In this document: piece after piece, positions 1 through 5,278 of the stretch
Layout of the letters: each line of letters begins with the position of its first letter
Numbering within the stretch: position 1 is the stretch's first letter
Notes under the pieces: model-generated
The model's input: only the letters and a program-made list of their open reading frames with translations
Told to the model about the DNA's origin: nothing
Databases searched by the model: none
Made by a program: the position numbers and the translations under genes
Assembly: GCA_002869465.1 (NCBI GenBank)
Contig: PKSW01000378.1
Span: 1 to 5,278, forward strand
Origin: Marinilabiliales bacterium
GTDB lineage: Bacteria; Bacteroidota; Bacteroidia; Bacteroidales; F082
Direction of reading: 5' to 3'
Length of the DNA: 5,278 nucleotides

Positions 1-345
1 AGCAATAACAGTTACAGGGGCTTGGTTCGTGTGGCAAGGGGAGCTGAAAATGCCCGAAATTTCTCGCAATGTGATTCATTATTGCTGGGAGATAAATGTG
101 GCGCACATACCTTTCCATATATAAAATCAGCCAACGAAACGGCCATTATTGAACACGAAGCCACCACTTCTAAAATTTCAGAAGACCAGTTATTTTACTG
201 TCAGCAAAGGGGTATTGATACCGAAAAAGCCATCGGTCTGATCGTTAACGGATACGCAAAAGAGGTGTTGAATAAACTGCCGATGGAATTTGCCGTGGAG
301 GCACAAAAACTGCTTGCTATTACACTTGAAGGAAGTGTTGGATAA
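1..345 (+). CDS. sufB: SufB, Fe-S cluster scaffold subunit (C-terminal part, 5' end outside window)
   Basis: This is the last 114 residues of SufB, read in frame from base 1 to a TAA at 343-345 that is followed directly by a second in-frame TAA. SufB is the cytosolic scaffold subunit of the SufBCD complex, where the nascent cluster is built at the interface with SufD. The segment has the strongly conserved family C-terminus: QCDSLLLGDKCGAHTFPY, then EHEATTSKISEDQLFYCQQRG, then EFAVEAQKLLAITLE. Counting back from the C-terminus, the Cys at 70-72 falls where E. coli SufB Cys405 (sulfur acceptor) lies. The His-Glu at 154-159 falls at His433/Glu434. A second conserved Cys is at 97-99. No start codon is visible: the TTG at 22 is internal. 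The 45-base gap to sufC shows no promoter or terminator, so the two are probably co-transcribed. Identity is secure from the motifs and the gene order. Confidence 0.97.
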   Translation, partial: SNNSYRGLVRVARGAENARNFSQCDSLLLGDKCGAHTFPYIKSANETAIIEHEATTSKISEDQLFYCQQRGIDTEKAIGLIVNGYAKEVLNKLPMEFAVEAQKLLAITLEGSVG

Positions 346-390
346 TAATGCAGAAAAGAACAGATTAGAAATCGAAATAAATTAAGAAAA

Positions 391-1146
391 ATGTTACTTA
401 ATATAAAAAATCTTCACGTTGCCATTGATGGTAAAGAAATTCTAAAAGGATTGAACCTGAGTGTGAATAAGGGGGAAGTGCATGCCATCATGGGACCTAA
501 CGGAACTGGTAAAAGTACGCTGGCTGCTGCCATTACAGGTCGCGAAGGATACGAAATTACACAGGGCGAAATTATGTATGATGGGGAGCTGATCAACGAT
601 ATGGACCCCGATGAAAGAGCTAACAAAGGCATTTTCCTAAGTTTCCAGTACCCGGTTGAAATTCCTGGCGTCAGCATGACCAATTTTATGCGAACAGCCA
701 TTAATGCACAGCGGGAGTTTAAGGGAGAACAACCCATATCGGCAGGCGAATTTCTTAAGAAGATGGAAGAGAAGAAAAAGTTGGTGGATATCCATTCCAA
801 GCTCACCAACCGCTCCGTAAATGAAGGATTTTCCGGAGGTGAGAAAAAAAAGAACGAAATTTTCCAGATGGCGATGCTAGAGCCCAAATTGGCCATTTTA
901 GATGAAACAGATTCAGGTTTGGATATTGATGCCTTAAAAGTCGTTGCAAAAGGTGTGAATGAGTTGAGATCCGATGACAACGCATTTATCGTGATCACAC
1001 ACTACCAACGACTGCTCGAGTATATTGTTCCTGATTTCGTACATGTCATTTACGATGGGAAAATAGTAAAATCCGGAGGCAAGGGATTGGCAGTTGAACT
1101 GGAGGAAAGAGGATACGATTGGATTACTGAAAAGATAGAAGCCTAA
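391..1146 (+). CDS. sufC: SufC, ABC-type ATPase of the SufBCD complex
   Basis: SufC is the soluble ABC ATPase that binds SufB and SufD; its ATP-driven dimerisation reshapes the SufB-SufD core during cluster assembly. It is 251 aa, the normal family length, with no membrane segments. Motifs in order are Walker A GPNGTGKST at residues 35-43 (Lys41), Q-loop Gln86 in SFQYPVEIPG, signature FSGGEKKKNEI at about 147-157, Walker B LAILDETDSGLD at 167-178 (catalytic Glu172), and H-loop His204 in VITHYQRLL. The SFQYP-EIPGV stretch and the EKKKNEI form of the signature separate SufC from transporter ATPases. The ATG at 391 puts the family's usual N-terminus (MLLNIKNLHV) at residue 1. It follows an A-rich stretch with no clear Shine-Dalgarno, as is usual in Bacteroidota. 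It lies 45 bases after sufB and 10 bases before sufD. Confidence 0.98.
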   Translation: MLLNIKNLHVAIDGKEILKGLNLSVNKGEVHAIMGPNGTGKSTLAAAITGREGYEITQGEIMYDGELINDMDPDERANKGIFLSFQYPVEIPGVSMTNFMRTAINAQREFKGEQPISAGEFLKKMEEKKKLVDIHSKLTNRSVNEGFSGGEKKKNEIFQMAMLEPKLAILDETDSGLDIDALKVVAKGVNELRSDDNAFIVITHYQRLLEYIVPDFVHVIYDGKIVKSGGKGLAVELEERGYDWITEKIEA

Positions 1147-1156
1147 ATTGAACAAC

Positions 1157-2575
1157 ATGCAAAAAACAGAAACAGCACGTATGCCTTTGGAATTGTCACT
1201 TATCAGCGTGTTTGATCAGCATCAAAAGGAATTGTTCGATGCATCTCATCCAAAGGTGAGCCTTTCCAGGGCTGAAGCTATTGATTTTCTTAAAGAGAAA
1301 GGATTGCCTACACGGAAAAACGAAAAATGGAAAAATTCACCATTCCCTAAACAATACGAGAAAGATTACATGATAGATGTGCCTTCGGTTTCATATGATA
1401 AAAATGTAAATGAAATTTTTCGTTGCGAAGTGCACGGCTTCGAGGCACACACCTATTCACTTCTTAACGGCTGGTATTACAGCTCCGAAGACAAGCAACT
1501 TCAAACGCTGGAAAATGGAGTGATTGTTGGAAGCATGAAAAAAGCACAGGTCCAATACCCAGATGTATTCGAAAAGTATTACGGAAAGACGGCAAATCAT
1601 CAGCAGGATGGATTTGCTGCAGCCAATACGGCTCTTTTCCGTGATGGTATATTCATTTACGTGCCCGAGGGTGTTGTTGTGGAAAATACAATGCAACTGA
1701 TCAAAATGATCAATCGCGAAGAGCCGCTGATGGTCAATTCGCGAAACCTCATCATTCTTGGAAAAAACAGCAAACTCACTTTCATGCATTGCGATGATTC
1801 GGTGAATCACTTCTCCAGTTTCATCAATACATTAACAGAGGTCTTTATCAGCGAAAATGCCTTTTTCGACCTTTATAAACTGCAAAATATCAACGATAAT
1901 ACTTCACTGCTAAACAATACCTTTTTTCGCCAGGAAGCCAACAGTAAACTGCGGGTGAATGTGCTTTCTTTAAATGGTGGAAAGATTCGCAATGAACTGC
2001 ATGTCGATTTGATGGGAGAATTTGCCGAAGCCGACCTGAATGGTGTGTATCTGATGGATAAGCAACAGCATATCGACAACCAGGTGTTTGTAAACCATGC
2101 GGTGCCTAATTGCTATAGTAACGAATTATTTAAAGGTGTGTTGGATGAAGAAGCATCCGGGATTTTTAATGGGTATATCTACGTAGCCAGGGATGCTCAG
2201 AAAACGAATGCATTTCAACGTAATAATAATATCCTGATGACGCCAAAAGCGGTGATTGATACGATGCCGTTCTTGGAAATTTATGCCGATGATGTAAAAT
2301 GCAGCCATGGCGCCACCATTGGACGACTGGATAACGAAGCCATGTTCTACCTCATGCAGCGAGGTATTAGTAAAGCCGATTCGAGACTGTTGCTGATGTA
2401 TGCTTTCCTGGCGGAAGTTACAGCAAAAGTGTCTATTGATGCACTGCGTAATAATTACGAAGATATGATCAAGCGTAGGTTGCGGGGTGAACTTTCTATT
2501 TGCGAAAGATGTGTATTGCACTGCAGCATGCCAGACAATCCGGTAGAATTTGAAATCGACATGAGCAAAATATAA
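1157..2575 (+). CDS. sufD: SufD, Fe-S cluster assembly scaffold subunit
   Basis: SufD pairs with SufB in the SufBC2D scaffold and is linked to iron acquisition and cluster formation at the interface. From the ATG at 1157 it is 472 aa, somewhat longer than E. coli SufD (about 423). I chose this start over an in-frame TTG three codons upstream at 1148, because TTG starts are rare in this group and the ATG leaves a short 10-base gap to sufC. The N-terminal helical part carries the family-like GLPTRKNEKWKNSP (about 49-62). The middle is the right-handed beta-helix core, with FRDGIFIYVPEGV at 161-173. The diagnostic YADDVKCSHGATIGRLD is at about 376-392; its Cys382 (2300-2302) and His384 (2306-2308) correspond to E. 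coli Cys358/His360. The C-terminus carries an extra cysteine cluster, Cys449, Cys452 and Cys456 in ICERCVLHC. The downstream gap to sufS is only 4 bases. Confidence 0.96.
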   Translation: MQKTETARMPLELSLISVFDQHQKELFDASHPKVSLSRAEAIDFLKEKGLPTRKNEKWKNSPFPKQYEKDYMIDVPSVSYDKNVNEIFRCEVHGFEAHTYSLLNGWYYSSEDKQLQTLENGVIVGSMKKAQVQYPDVFEKYYGKTANHQQDGFAAANTALFRDGIFIYVPEGVVVENTMQLIKMINREEPLMVNSRNLIILGKNSKLTFMHCDDSVNHFSSFINTLTEVFISENAFFDLYKLQNINDNTSLLNNTFFRQEANSKLRVNVLSLNGGKIRNELHVDLMGEFAEADLNGVYLMDKQQHIDNQVFVNHAVPNCYSNELFKGVLDEEASGIFNGYIYVARDAQKTNAFQRNNNILMTPKAVIDTMPFLEIYADDVKCSHGATIGRLDNEAMFYLMQRGISKADSRLLLMYAFLAEVTAKVSIDALRNNYEDMIKRRLRGELSICERCVLHCSMPDNPVEFEIDMSKI

Positions 2576-2579
2576 CTTG

Positions 2580-3797
2580 ATGTTATTGGATATTGAACAA
2601 ATCAGGAAAGATTTTCCGATCCTAAAGCAGACCGTTAACGGTAAACCGCTGGTTTATCTTGACAATGCGGCCACCACCCAAAAGCCTGTACAGGTGATCA
2701 ACCGGATGGTAGCATATTACGAAAATGAAAATAGCAATGTCCATAGGGGTGTTCATCAGATGAGCCAATTGGCAACTGATGCTTACGAATCGGCACGGAA
2801 GTATATCGCGAACTATATCCATGCATCTGACCCGAAGGAAGTTATTTTCACAAGGGGTGCCACCGAATCTATAAACCTGATAGCGAATATATTCGAAACA
2901 TTTGTAAACGAAGGTGATGAAATTGTGATTACTTCCATGGAGCACCACTCCAACTTGGTTCCGTGGCAGCAACTATGTGTGCGGACAGGGGCAGGACTCA
3001 TCGTGATTCCAGTAAATGAAGAGGGGGAATTGGATACAGATCAATTTAAAAATGCCTTGAATGAAAAAACCCGGCTTGTTGCTTTGGCACATATTTCAAA
3101 TGTGCTTGGAACTATTAACCCGGTTAAAGAGATTACTCAACTGGCACATGAAATGGATGTTCCGGTATTAATCGATGGGGCACAAGCCATTGCTCATATT
3201 CCAGTTGATGTGAGCGATATCGATTGTGAGTTTTATACATTCTCAGGACATAAAGCTTATGCACCTATGGGAATTGGTGTTTTATATGGAAAAACAGAAT
3301 GGCTTGATAAGTTGCCACCTTACCAGTTTGGCGGCGAAATGATCGAAAGTGTTCATTTTGATGCGACGACTTTTAATGAACTTCCTTATAAATTTGAGGC
3401 TGGAACACCCAATGTAGAAGGTGCGCTGGGACTGGAAGCAGCCATTCGCTATATCGACAAACACGGGATTGAAAATATTCGTAAATACGAAGATGAGTTG
3501 CTTGCTTTTGCCACATCTCAATTAAATCTGATTGAAGACTTGCAAATTATTGGCACTGCTGCTCAGAAAACGGCTGTTATTTCATTTATAGTGGATGGTG
3601 TGCATGCTTATGACATCGGTACCTTACTGGATAAAATGGGAATTGCTATCCGAACAGGTAACCATTGTGCGCAACCACTGGTTGAGTCGTTCGGATTAAC
3701 TGGTACCATCAGGATGTCGTTGGCGATGTACAATACAAAAAAAGAAATTGAACTATTTATGGAAGCCCTGATAAAGGTACTTTCCATGCTTCGATAA
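2580..3797 (+). CDS. sufS: SufS, PLP-dependent cysteine desulfurase (group II)
   Basis: SufS converts L-cysteine to L-alanine and holds the released sulfur as a persulfide for transfer to SufE. From the ATG at 2580 it is 405 aa, the normal size for aminotransferase class V desulfurases. I preferred this ATG to the adjacent in-frame TTG at 2577. Visible residues are YLDNAATTQKP (26-36), EHHSNLVPWQ (121-130) with the PLP-stacking His123, IDGAQ (198-202) with Asp199 and Gln202, SGHK with the PLP Schiff-base Lys225, and RTGNHCAQP (358-366) with catalytic Cys363 (3666-3668). Arg378 in TIRMS matches the substrate-carboxylate arginine. Numbering is one less than E. coli SufS throughout, which supports the start. 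The RxGxHCAxP loop places it in group II (SufS/CsdA) rather than the IscS group. The active-site loop has Asn361 where E. coli has His. It sits 4 bases after sufD and 9 before its partner sufE. Confidence 0.98.
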   Translation: MLLDIEQIRKDFPILKQTVNGKPLVYLDNAATTQKPVQVINRMVAYYENENSNVHRGVHQMSQLATDAYESARKYIANYIHASDPKEVIFTRGATESINLIANIFETFVNEGDEIVITSMEHHSNLVPWQQLCVRTGAGLIVIPVNEEGELDTDQFKNALNEKTRLVALAHISNVLGTINPVKEITQLAHEMDVPVLIDGAQAIAHIPVDVSDIDCEFYTFSGHKAYAPMGIGVLYGKTEWLDKLPPYQFGGEMIESVHFDATTFNELPYKFEAGTPNVEGALGLEAAIRYIDKHGIENIRKYEDELLAFATSQLNLIEDLQIIGTAAQKTAVISFIVDGVHAYDIGTLLDKMGIAIRTGNHCAQPLVESFGLTGTIRMSLAMYNTKKEIELFMEALIKVLSMLR

Positions 3798-3806
3798 AGA
3801 GAAAAT

Positions 3807-4256
3807 ATGACCATAAAAGAACAGGAAAAAGCAATTGTTGAAGAGTTCAGCATTTTTGATGACTGGATGGACAAATATGCTTATTTGATTGAATTGGGGA
3901 AAGAATTGCCCGTGATTGACGAAAAATACAAAACCAATCAGTACCTGATCACAGGTTGCCAGTCGAGGGTATGGTTATTTGCTGAGTTGGACAATGAAGG
4001 AAAGGTGGTTTTCACCGCTGATAGTGATGCGGTCATTACCAAAGGAATTGTCAGCCTTCTGGTAAAAGTTTTATCCGTGCATACACCAAAAGAAATACTG
4101 GATGCCGACCTAGAATTCCTGGATCAGATCGGGCTGAAAGAACACCTGTCGCCAACGAGGGCGAACGGGCTGGTATCAATGATCAAGCAAATGCAGTTTT
4201 ATGCACGTGCATTTCAACTGAAGTCGAATGTGAAAAAAATAAAGCGAGATGAATGA
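3807..4256 (+). CDS. sufE: SufE, sulfur-accepting partner of SufS
   Basis: SufE takes the persulfide sulfur from SufS, stimulates its desulfurase activity and passes sulfur to SufBCD. The 149-aa product is close to the usual SufE length. The hallmark loop TGCQSRVW (49-56) contains Cys51, the same position as the sulfur-accepting Cys of E. coli SufE. SPTRANGL (115-122) supplies the conserved Arg118. The N-terminal FSIFDDWMDKYAYLIELGKEL region is the family's first helices. The start ATG follows a purine-rich AGAGAAAAT, one of the few starts here with something resembling a ribosome-binding site. The gene is a genuine SufE rather than SufU: it has no zinc-binding triad and no IscU-like fold signature. 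Its 3' end overlaps the next gene by 8 bases. Confidence 0.97.
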   Translation: MTIKEQEKAIVEEFSIFDDWMDKYAYLIELGKELPVIDEKYKTNQYLITGCQSRVWLFAELDNEGKVVFTADSDAVITKGIVSLLVKVLSVHTPKEILDADLEFLDQIGLKEHLSPTRANGLVSMIKQMQFYARAFQLKSNVKKIKRDE

Positions 4257-4569
4257 TGTGGAAATAAAGGCACTTGAAGAACGAATTGTTTTTGTGCTAA
4301 AAAATATATACGATCCTGAAATTCCGGTCAATATTTATGATTTGGGCTTGGTGTATGAAGTAAAATCAGATGCTAACGGAAATGTTAAGATTTTAATGAC
4401 CCTGACGTCACCCAATTGCCCTGTGGCAGAAAGTTTGCCGGCGCAAGTAAAAGAAGAAGTAAGCTATTTGAAGGAAATAAAAGAAGTGGACCTTGAACTG
4501 ACCTTTGAACCACCCTGGTCGCAGGACATGATGACCGAAGAAGCCAAGCTGGAACTAGGTTTTCTTTAA
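4249..4569 (+). CDS. sufT: MIP18/DUF59 family protein, SufT-like Fe-S maturation factor
   Basis: This is a 106-aa single-domain MIP18 (DUF59, PF01883) protein. Members linked to suf operons, such as SufT, support maturation of Fe-S proteins; the exact chemistry is not settled. Visible signatures are DPEIPVNIYDLGLVYEV (22-38), the conserved Cys57 in TSPNCPVAESLP (53-64), and FEPPWSQDMMTEEAKLELGF (86-105). It lacks the C-terminal zinc-type cysteines of the related PaaD proteins, and its position at the end of a suf operon also argues for SufT over PaaD. The ATG at 4249 lies inside the last codons of sufE, giving an 8-base overlap in a different frame, so translation is probably coupled. It is the last gene of the operon. 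Family assignment is very secure; the symbol sufT is by context and domain architecture. Confidence 0.9.
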   Translation: MNDVEIKALEERIVFVLKNIYDPEIPVNIYDLGLVYEVKSDANGNVKILMTLTSPNCPVAESLPAQVKEEVSYLKEIKEVDLELTFEPPWSQDMMTEEAKLELGFL

Positions 4570-4593
4570 TATTCAAAAAAAAACCGTTTATCT

Positions 4594-4690
4594 CTGAGGA
4601 GTCCCGATTTCAGATCGGGACGACGTAAGAGTCTCTCGCTTACAATTAACATTTTAAAAAAGCGAGATTGTTACAGTCGCTCTGCTCCTT
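4594..4690. repeat. REP-like imperfect palindrome, probably a dispersed repeat
   Basis: Nested inverted repeats are centred near 4650. The inner stem TCTCGCTT (4634-4641) pairs with AAGCGAGA (4660-4667) around an 18-base AT-rich loop. Outside it, CGAC-GTAA (4621-4628) pairs with TTAC-A-GTCG (4671-4679) with one bulged A, and AGGAG (4597-4601) pairs with CTCCT (4685-4689). The left half contains a further perfect hairpin at 4601-4621. The GGAG...CGAC.GTAA...TCTCGCT pattern resembles small interspersed palindromes I know from intergenic regions of Bacteroidota. That it recurs in this genome is inference, because only one copy is visible here. Confidence 0.55.
4601..4621. repeat. Perfect 8-bp hairpin inside the palindrome
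   Basis: GTCCCGAT (4601-4608) and ATCGGGAC (4614-4621) are exact reverse complements around the 5-base loop TTCAG. It is the most GC-rich, stable stem in the intergenic region. No T-run follows on the + strand (the next bases are GACGTAAG), so it is not a classic intrinsic terminator by itself. It may still protect the 3' end of the suf mRNA or form a cruciform. It sits only in the left half of the larger palindrome. Confidence 0.75.
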
Positions 4691-4732
4691 CACAAATAAA
4701 CGCTTTTTCTATTTGAATTTTAAAATGGAAAA

Positions 4733-4762
4733 AAAAACGCGAAGATCACTCCCCGCGTTTTT
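4733..4762 (-). terminator. Intrinsic terminator of ssb, probably bidirectional
   Basis: AAAAACGCG (4733-4741) and CGCGTTTTT (4754-4762) form a perfect 9-bp stem around a 12-base loop. Read on the - strand it begins 23 bases after the ssb stop and ends in a run of nine Ts (complement of 4729-4737), the classic form. Read on the + strand it ends in five Ts and could also stop transcripts leaking from the suf operon. Confidence 0.75.
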
Positions 4763-4785
4763 CATCACAAACCTGAATTTCAGAA

Positions 4786-5124
4786 CTAATTCTTCTTTTC
4801 AAGCATCAGGATTTCATTGGCAATAATTTCAGTTATGTACTTTTTATTACCGTCTTTGTCATCGTACGAGCGGTTAGTTAGTTTTCCTGAAAGGGCAATT
4901 TCTTTCCCTTTGTTGAGGTAATTCTCAGCCACTTTGGCAATCCGTCCCCAGGCTACAATATTGTGCCACTGAGTTTCTTCCACGCGTTCGCCTTCTTTAT
5001 TTTTGTAATAATCAGAGGTGGCGAGTGTGAAGCGTACTTTGGTTTGGTCGTTTTCAAAAGTTTTCACTTCTGGGTCCATGCCCAGGCGTCCGATCAGTTG
5101 TACTGAATTTCTTAAAGTTGTCAT
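4786..5124 (-). CDS. ssb: Short single-stranded DNA-binding protein (SSB, OB-fold only)
   Basis: This 112-aa protein is essentially the OB-fold domain of bacterial SSB, which coats single-stranded DNA in replication, recombination and repair. The start MTTLRNSVQLIGRLGMDPEV (1-20) is characteristic. FTLATSDYYKNKEGERVEET (32-51), the aromatic Trp53 and Trp59 in TQWHNIVAWGRIA, LNKGKEIALSGKL (70-82) and YITEIIANEI (96-105) follow the family order. The protein stops just after the last OB strand with LEKKN. It has no Gly/Pro/Gln-rich linker and no acidic DDDIPF-like tip, which normally recruits partner proteins. Full-length SSBs are about 150-180 aa. The ATG (5122-5124) is preceded by A/T-rich sequence without a Shine-Dalgarno. 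It converges on the suf operon and is likely a separate transcription unit. It could be the main SSB of a lineage with short SSBs, or a paralogue comparable in length to B. subtilis SsbB. Confidence 0.95.
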   Translation of the reverse strand: MTTLRNSVQLIGRLGMDPEVKTFENDQTKVRFTLATSDYYKNKEGERVEETQWHNIVAWGRIAKVAENYLNKGKEIALSGKLTNRSYDDKDGNKKYITEIIANEILMLEKKN

Positions 5125-5197
5125 TGTAGTAAAATGTTAAGTTTATAAAAAATGTTTATTTAAAAGTTTCAATTTTGTGTAAGAACTAAATCTGGAG

Positions 5198-5205
5198 CAA
5201 ATGTA
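5198..5205 (-). promoter_or_regulatory. Candidate Bacteroidota -7 promoter element for ssb
   Basis: On the - strand this reads TACATTTG, an exact match to the Bacteroidota -7 consensus TAnnTTTG. It ends 73 bases before the ssb start codon, implying a leader of roughly 65-70 bases. No TTTG or TTG appears at the expected -33 position (about 5222-5231 in window coordinates), so support is partial. It is the only full match I found in the ssb upstream region. Confidence 0.4.
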
Positions 5206-5226
5206 TGGTGGCTGGTTTGGATGATT

Positions 5227-5274
5227 CGGTTAATAATCATTTACTTCCGTTTAACATTCGTTTACAAACGTTTA
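5227..5274. repeat. Phased CGTTTA repeats upstream of ssb
   Basis: CGTTTA occurs at 5248-5253, 5259-5264 and 5269-5274, with a related CGGTTA at 5227-5232. Start-to-start spacings are 21, 11 and 10 bases, close to whole turns of the DNA helix. The segment 5259-5270 (CGTTT-AC-AAACG) is also a near-perfect dyad. It lies just upstream of the candidate ssb promoter and could be a regulator site for ssb or for a gene beyond the right edge. The regulatory role is inference. The window ends inside this region. Confidence 0.35.
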
Positions 5275-5278
5275 AAAA

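Larger units (their letters stand above)
4579..4708 (+). terminator. Possible suf-operon terminator with a greatly expanded loop
   Basis: Outer arms 4579-4593 (AAAAA-C-CGTTTAT-C-T) and 4694-4708 (A-A-ATAAACG-C-TTTTT) pair over 15 positions with two mismatches. The right arm ends in five Ts on the + strand, starting 10 bases after the sufT stop on the left side. A run of nine As at 4575-4583 would give a T-tract on the - strand, so it could act in both directions. The roughly 100-base interior is itself palindromic (see the repeat entry), so the arms could be brought together. The stem is AT-rich and would be weak alone. Terminator function is inference. Confidence 0.35.

Noticed and set aside
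22..24. TTG at 22 as the start of a separate small gene
   Set aside because: The frame is open from base 1 and the residues before it (SNNSYRG) are conserved SufB sequence, so this is an internal codon.
346..390. Promoter or small gene in the sufB-sufC gap
   Set aside because: The 45 bases show no TAnnTTTG, no hairpin and no open frame with coding character; it reads as a simple A-rich spacer.
414..998. Long open frame (194 codons) on the - strand opposite sufC
   Set aside because: It lies wholly antisense to a clearly real gene. Its translation is rich in Ser, Pro and Phe, with no recognisable motif, as expected of a shadow frame.
1148..1156. TTG at 1148 as the sufD start
   Set aside because: It adds only three residues (M/L-N-N), and an ATG follows at 1157. 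TTG starts are uncommon in Bacteroidota.
1457..2521. Several - strand open frames (1457-1810, 1873-2079, 2126-2521) opposite sufD
   Set aside because: The + strand frame is an intact SufD with the family motifs. The antisense products resemble nothing and are rich in Ile, His and Cys typical of reverse-strand reading.
2577..2579. TTG at 2577 as the sufS start
   Set aside because: It is directly followed by an ATG at 2580, which gives residue numbering consistently one off from E. coli SufS and a natural N-terminus.
4385..4576. Open frame of 63 codons on the - strand opposite the DUF59 gene
   Set aside because: It overlaps a well-supported MIP18-family gene and its translation is low-complexity Leu/Ser-rich.
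4773..4783. Small dyad CTGAA-T-TTCAG just after the ssb stop
   Set aside because: Five-base arms with a one-base centre are too short to form a meaningful hairpin or to be told apart from chance.
4646..5140. A 10-base match, TTAACATTTT at 4646-4655 and its reverse complement at 5131-5140 upstream of ssb
   Set aside because: It is short and AT-only apart from one C, in AT-rich DNA. A chance match is likely and the flanks do not agree.

Overview
This window carries most of a SUF iron-sulfur cluster assembly operon on the + strand. It is followed by a convergent single-stranded DNA-binding protein gene on the - strand. The source looks like a member of the Bacteroidota. The DNA is AT-leaning, start codons lack clear Shine-Dalgarno sequences, and the one promoter-like element matches the Bacteroidota -7 consensus TAnnTTTG. 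The gene order sufB-C-D-S-E plus a MIP18/DUF59 gene is also familiar from that phylum. No species or genus can be named from the sequence alone.

Layout. Positions 1-345 hold the C-terminal end of SufB, with the gene's start outside the window. SufC (391-1146), SufD (1157-2575), SufS (2580-3797), SufE (3807-4256) and a SufT-like DUF59 protein (4249-4569) follow. The gaps are 45, 10, 4 and 9 bases, and the last pair overlaps by 8 bases, so this is almost certainly one transcript. Positions 4570-4785 are non-coding and hold nested inverted repeats and terminators between the two convergent transcription units. A short SSB (112 aa) lies on the - strand at 4786-5124. From 5125 to the end is its AT-rich upstream region, with a candidate promoter element and phased CGTTTA repeats.

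How the genes work together (established for the family). SufS removes sulfur from cysteine as a persulfide on its active-site Cys and passes it to the Cys of SufE. SufE delivers it to the SufB-SufC-SufD scaffold, where SufC ATP hydrolysis drives rearrangement and the Fe-S cluster forms at the SufB-SufD interface. The MIP18/DUF59 protein is thought to help mature target Fe-S proteins. All catalytic residues I could place are present: the SufB Cys and His-Glu, the SufC Walker A/B and H-loop, the SufD Cys and His, the SufS Lys and Cys, and the SufE Cys. The system therefore looks intact.

I found no new enzyme system. The parts most worth a second look are the nested palindrome at 4579-4708, which reads like a dispersed repeat lodged inside a terminator; the cysteine cluster at the SufD C-terminus; the tail-less SSB; and the phased repeats at the right edge.
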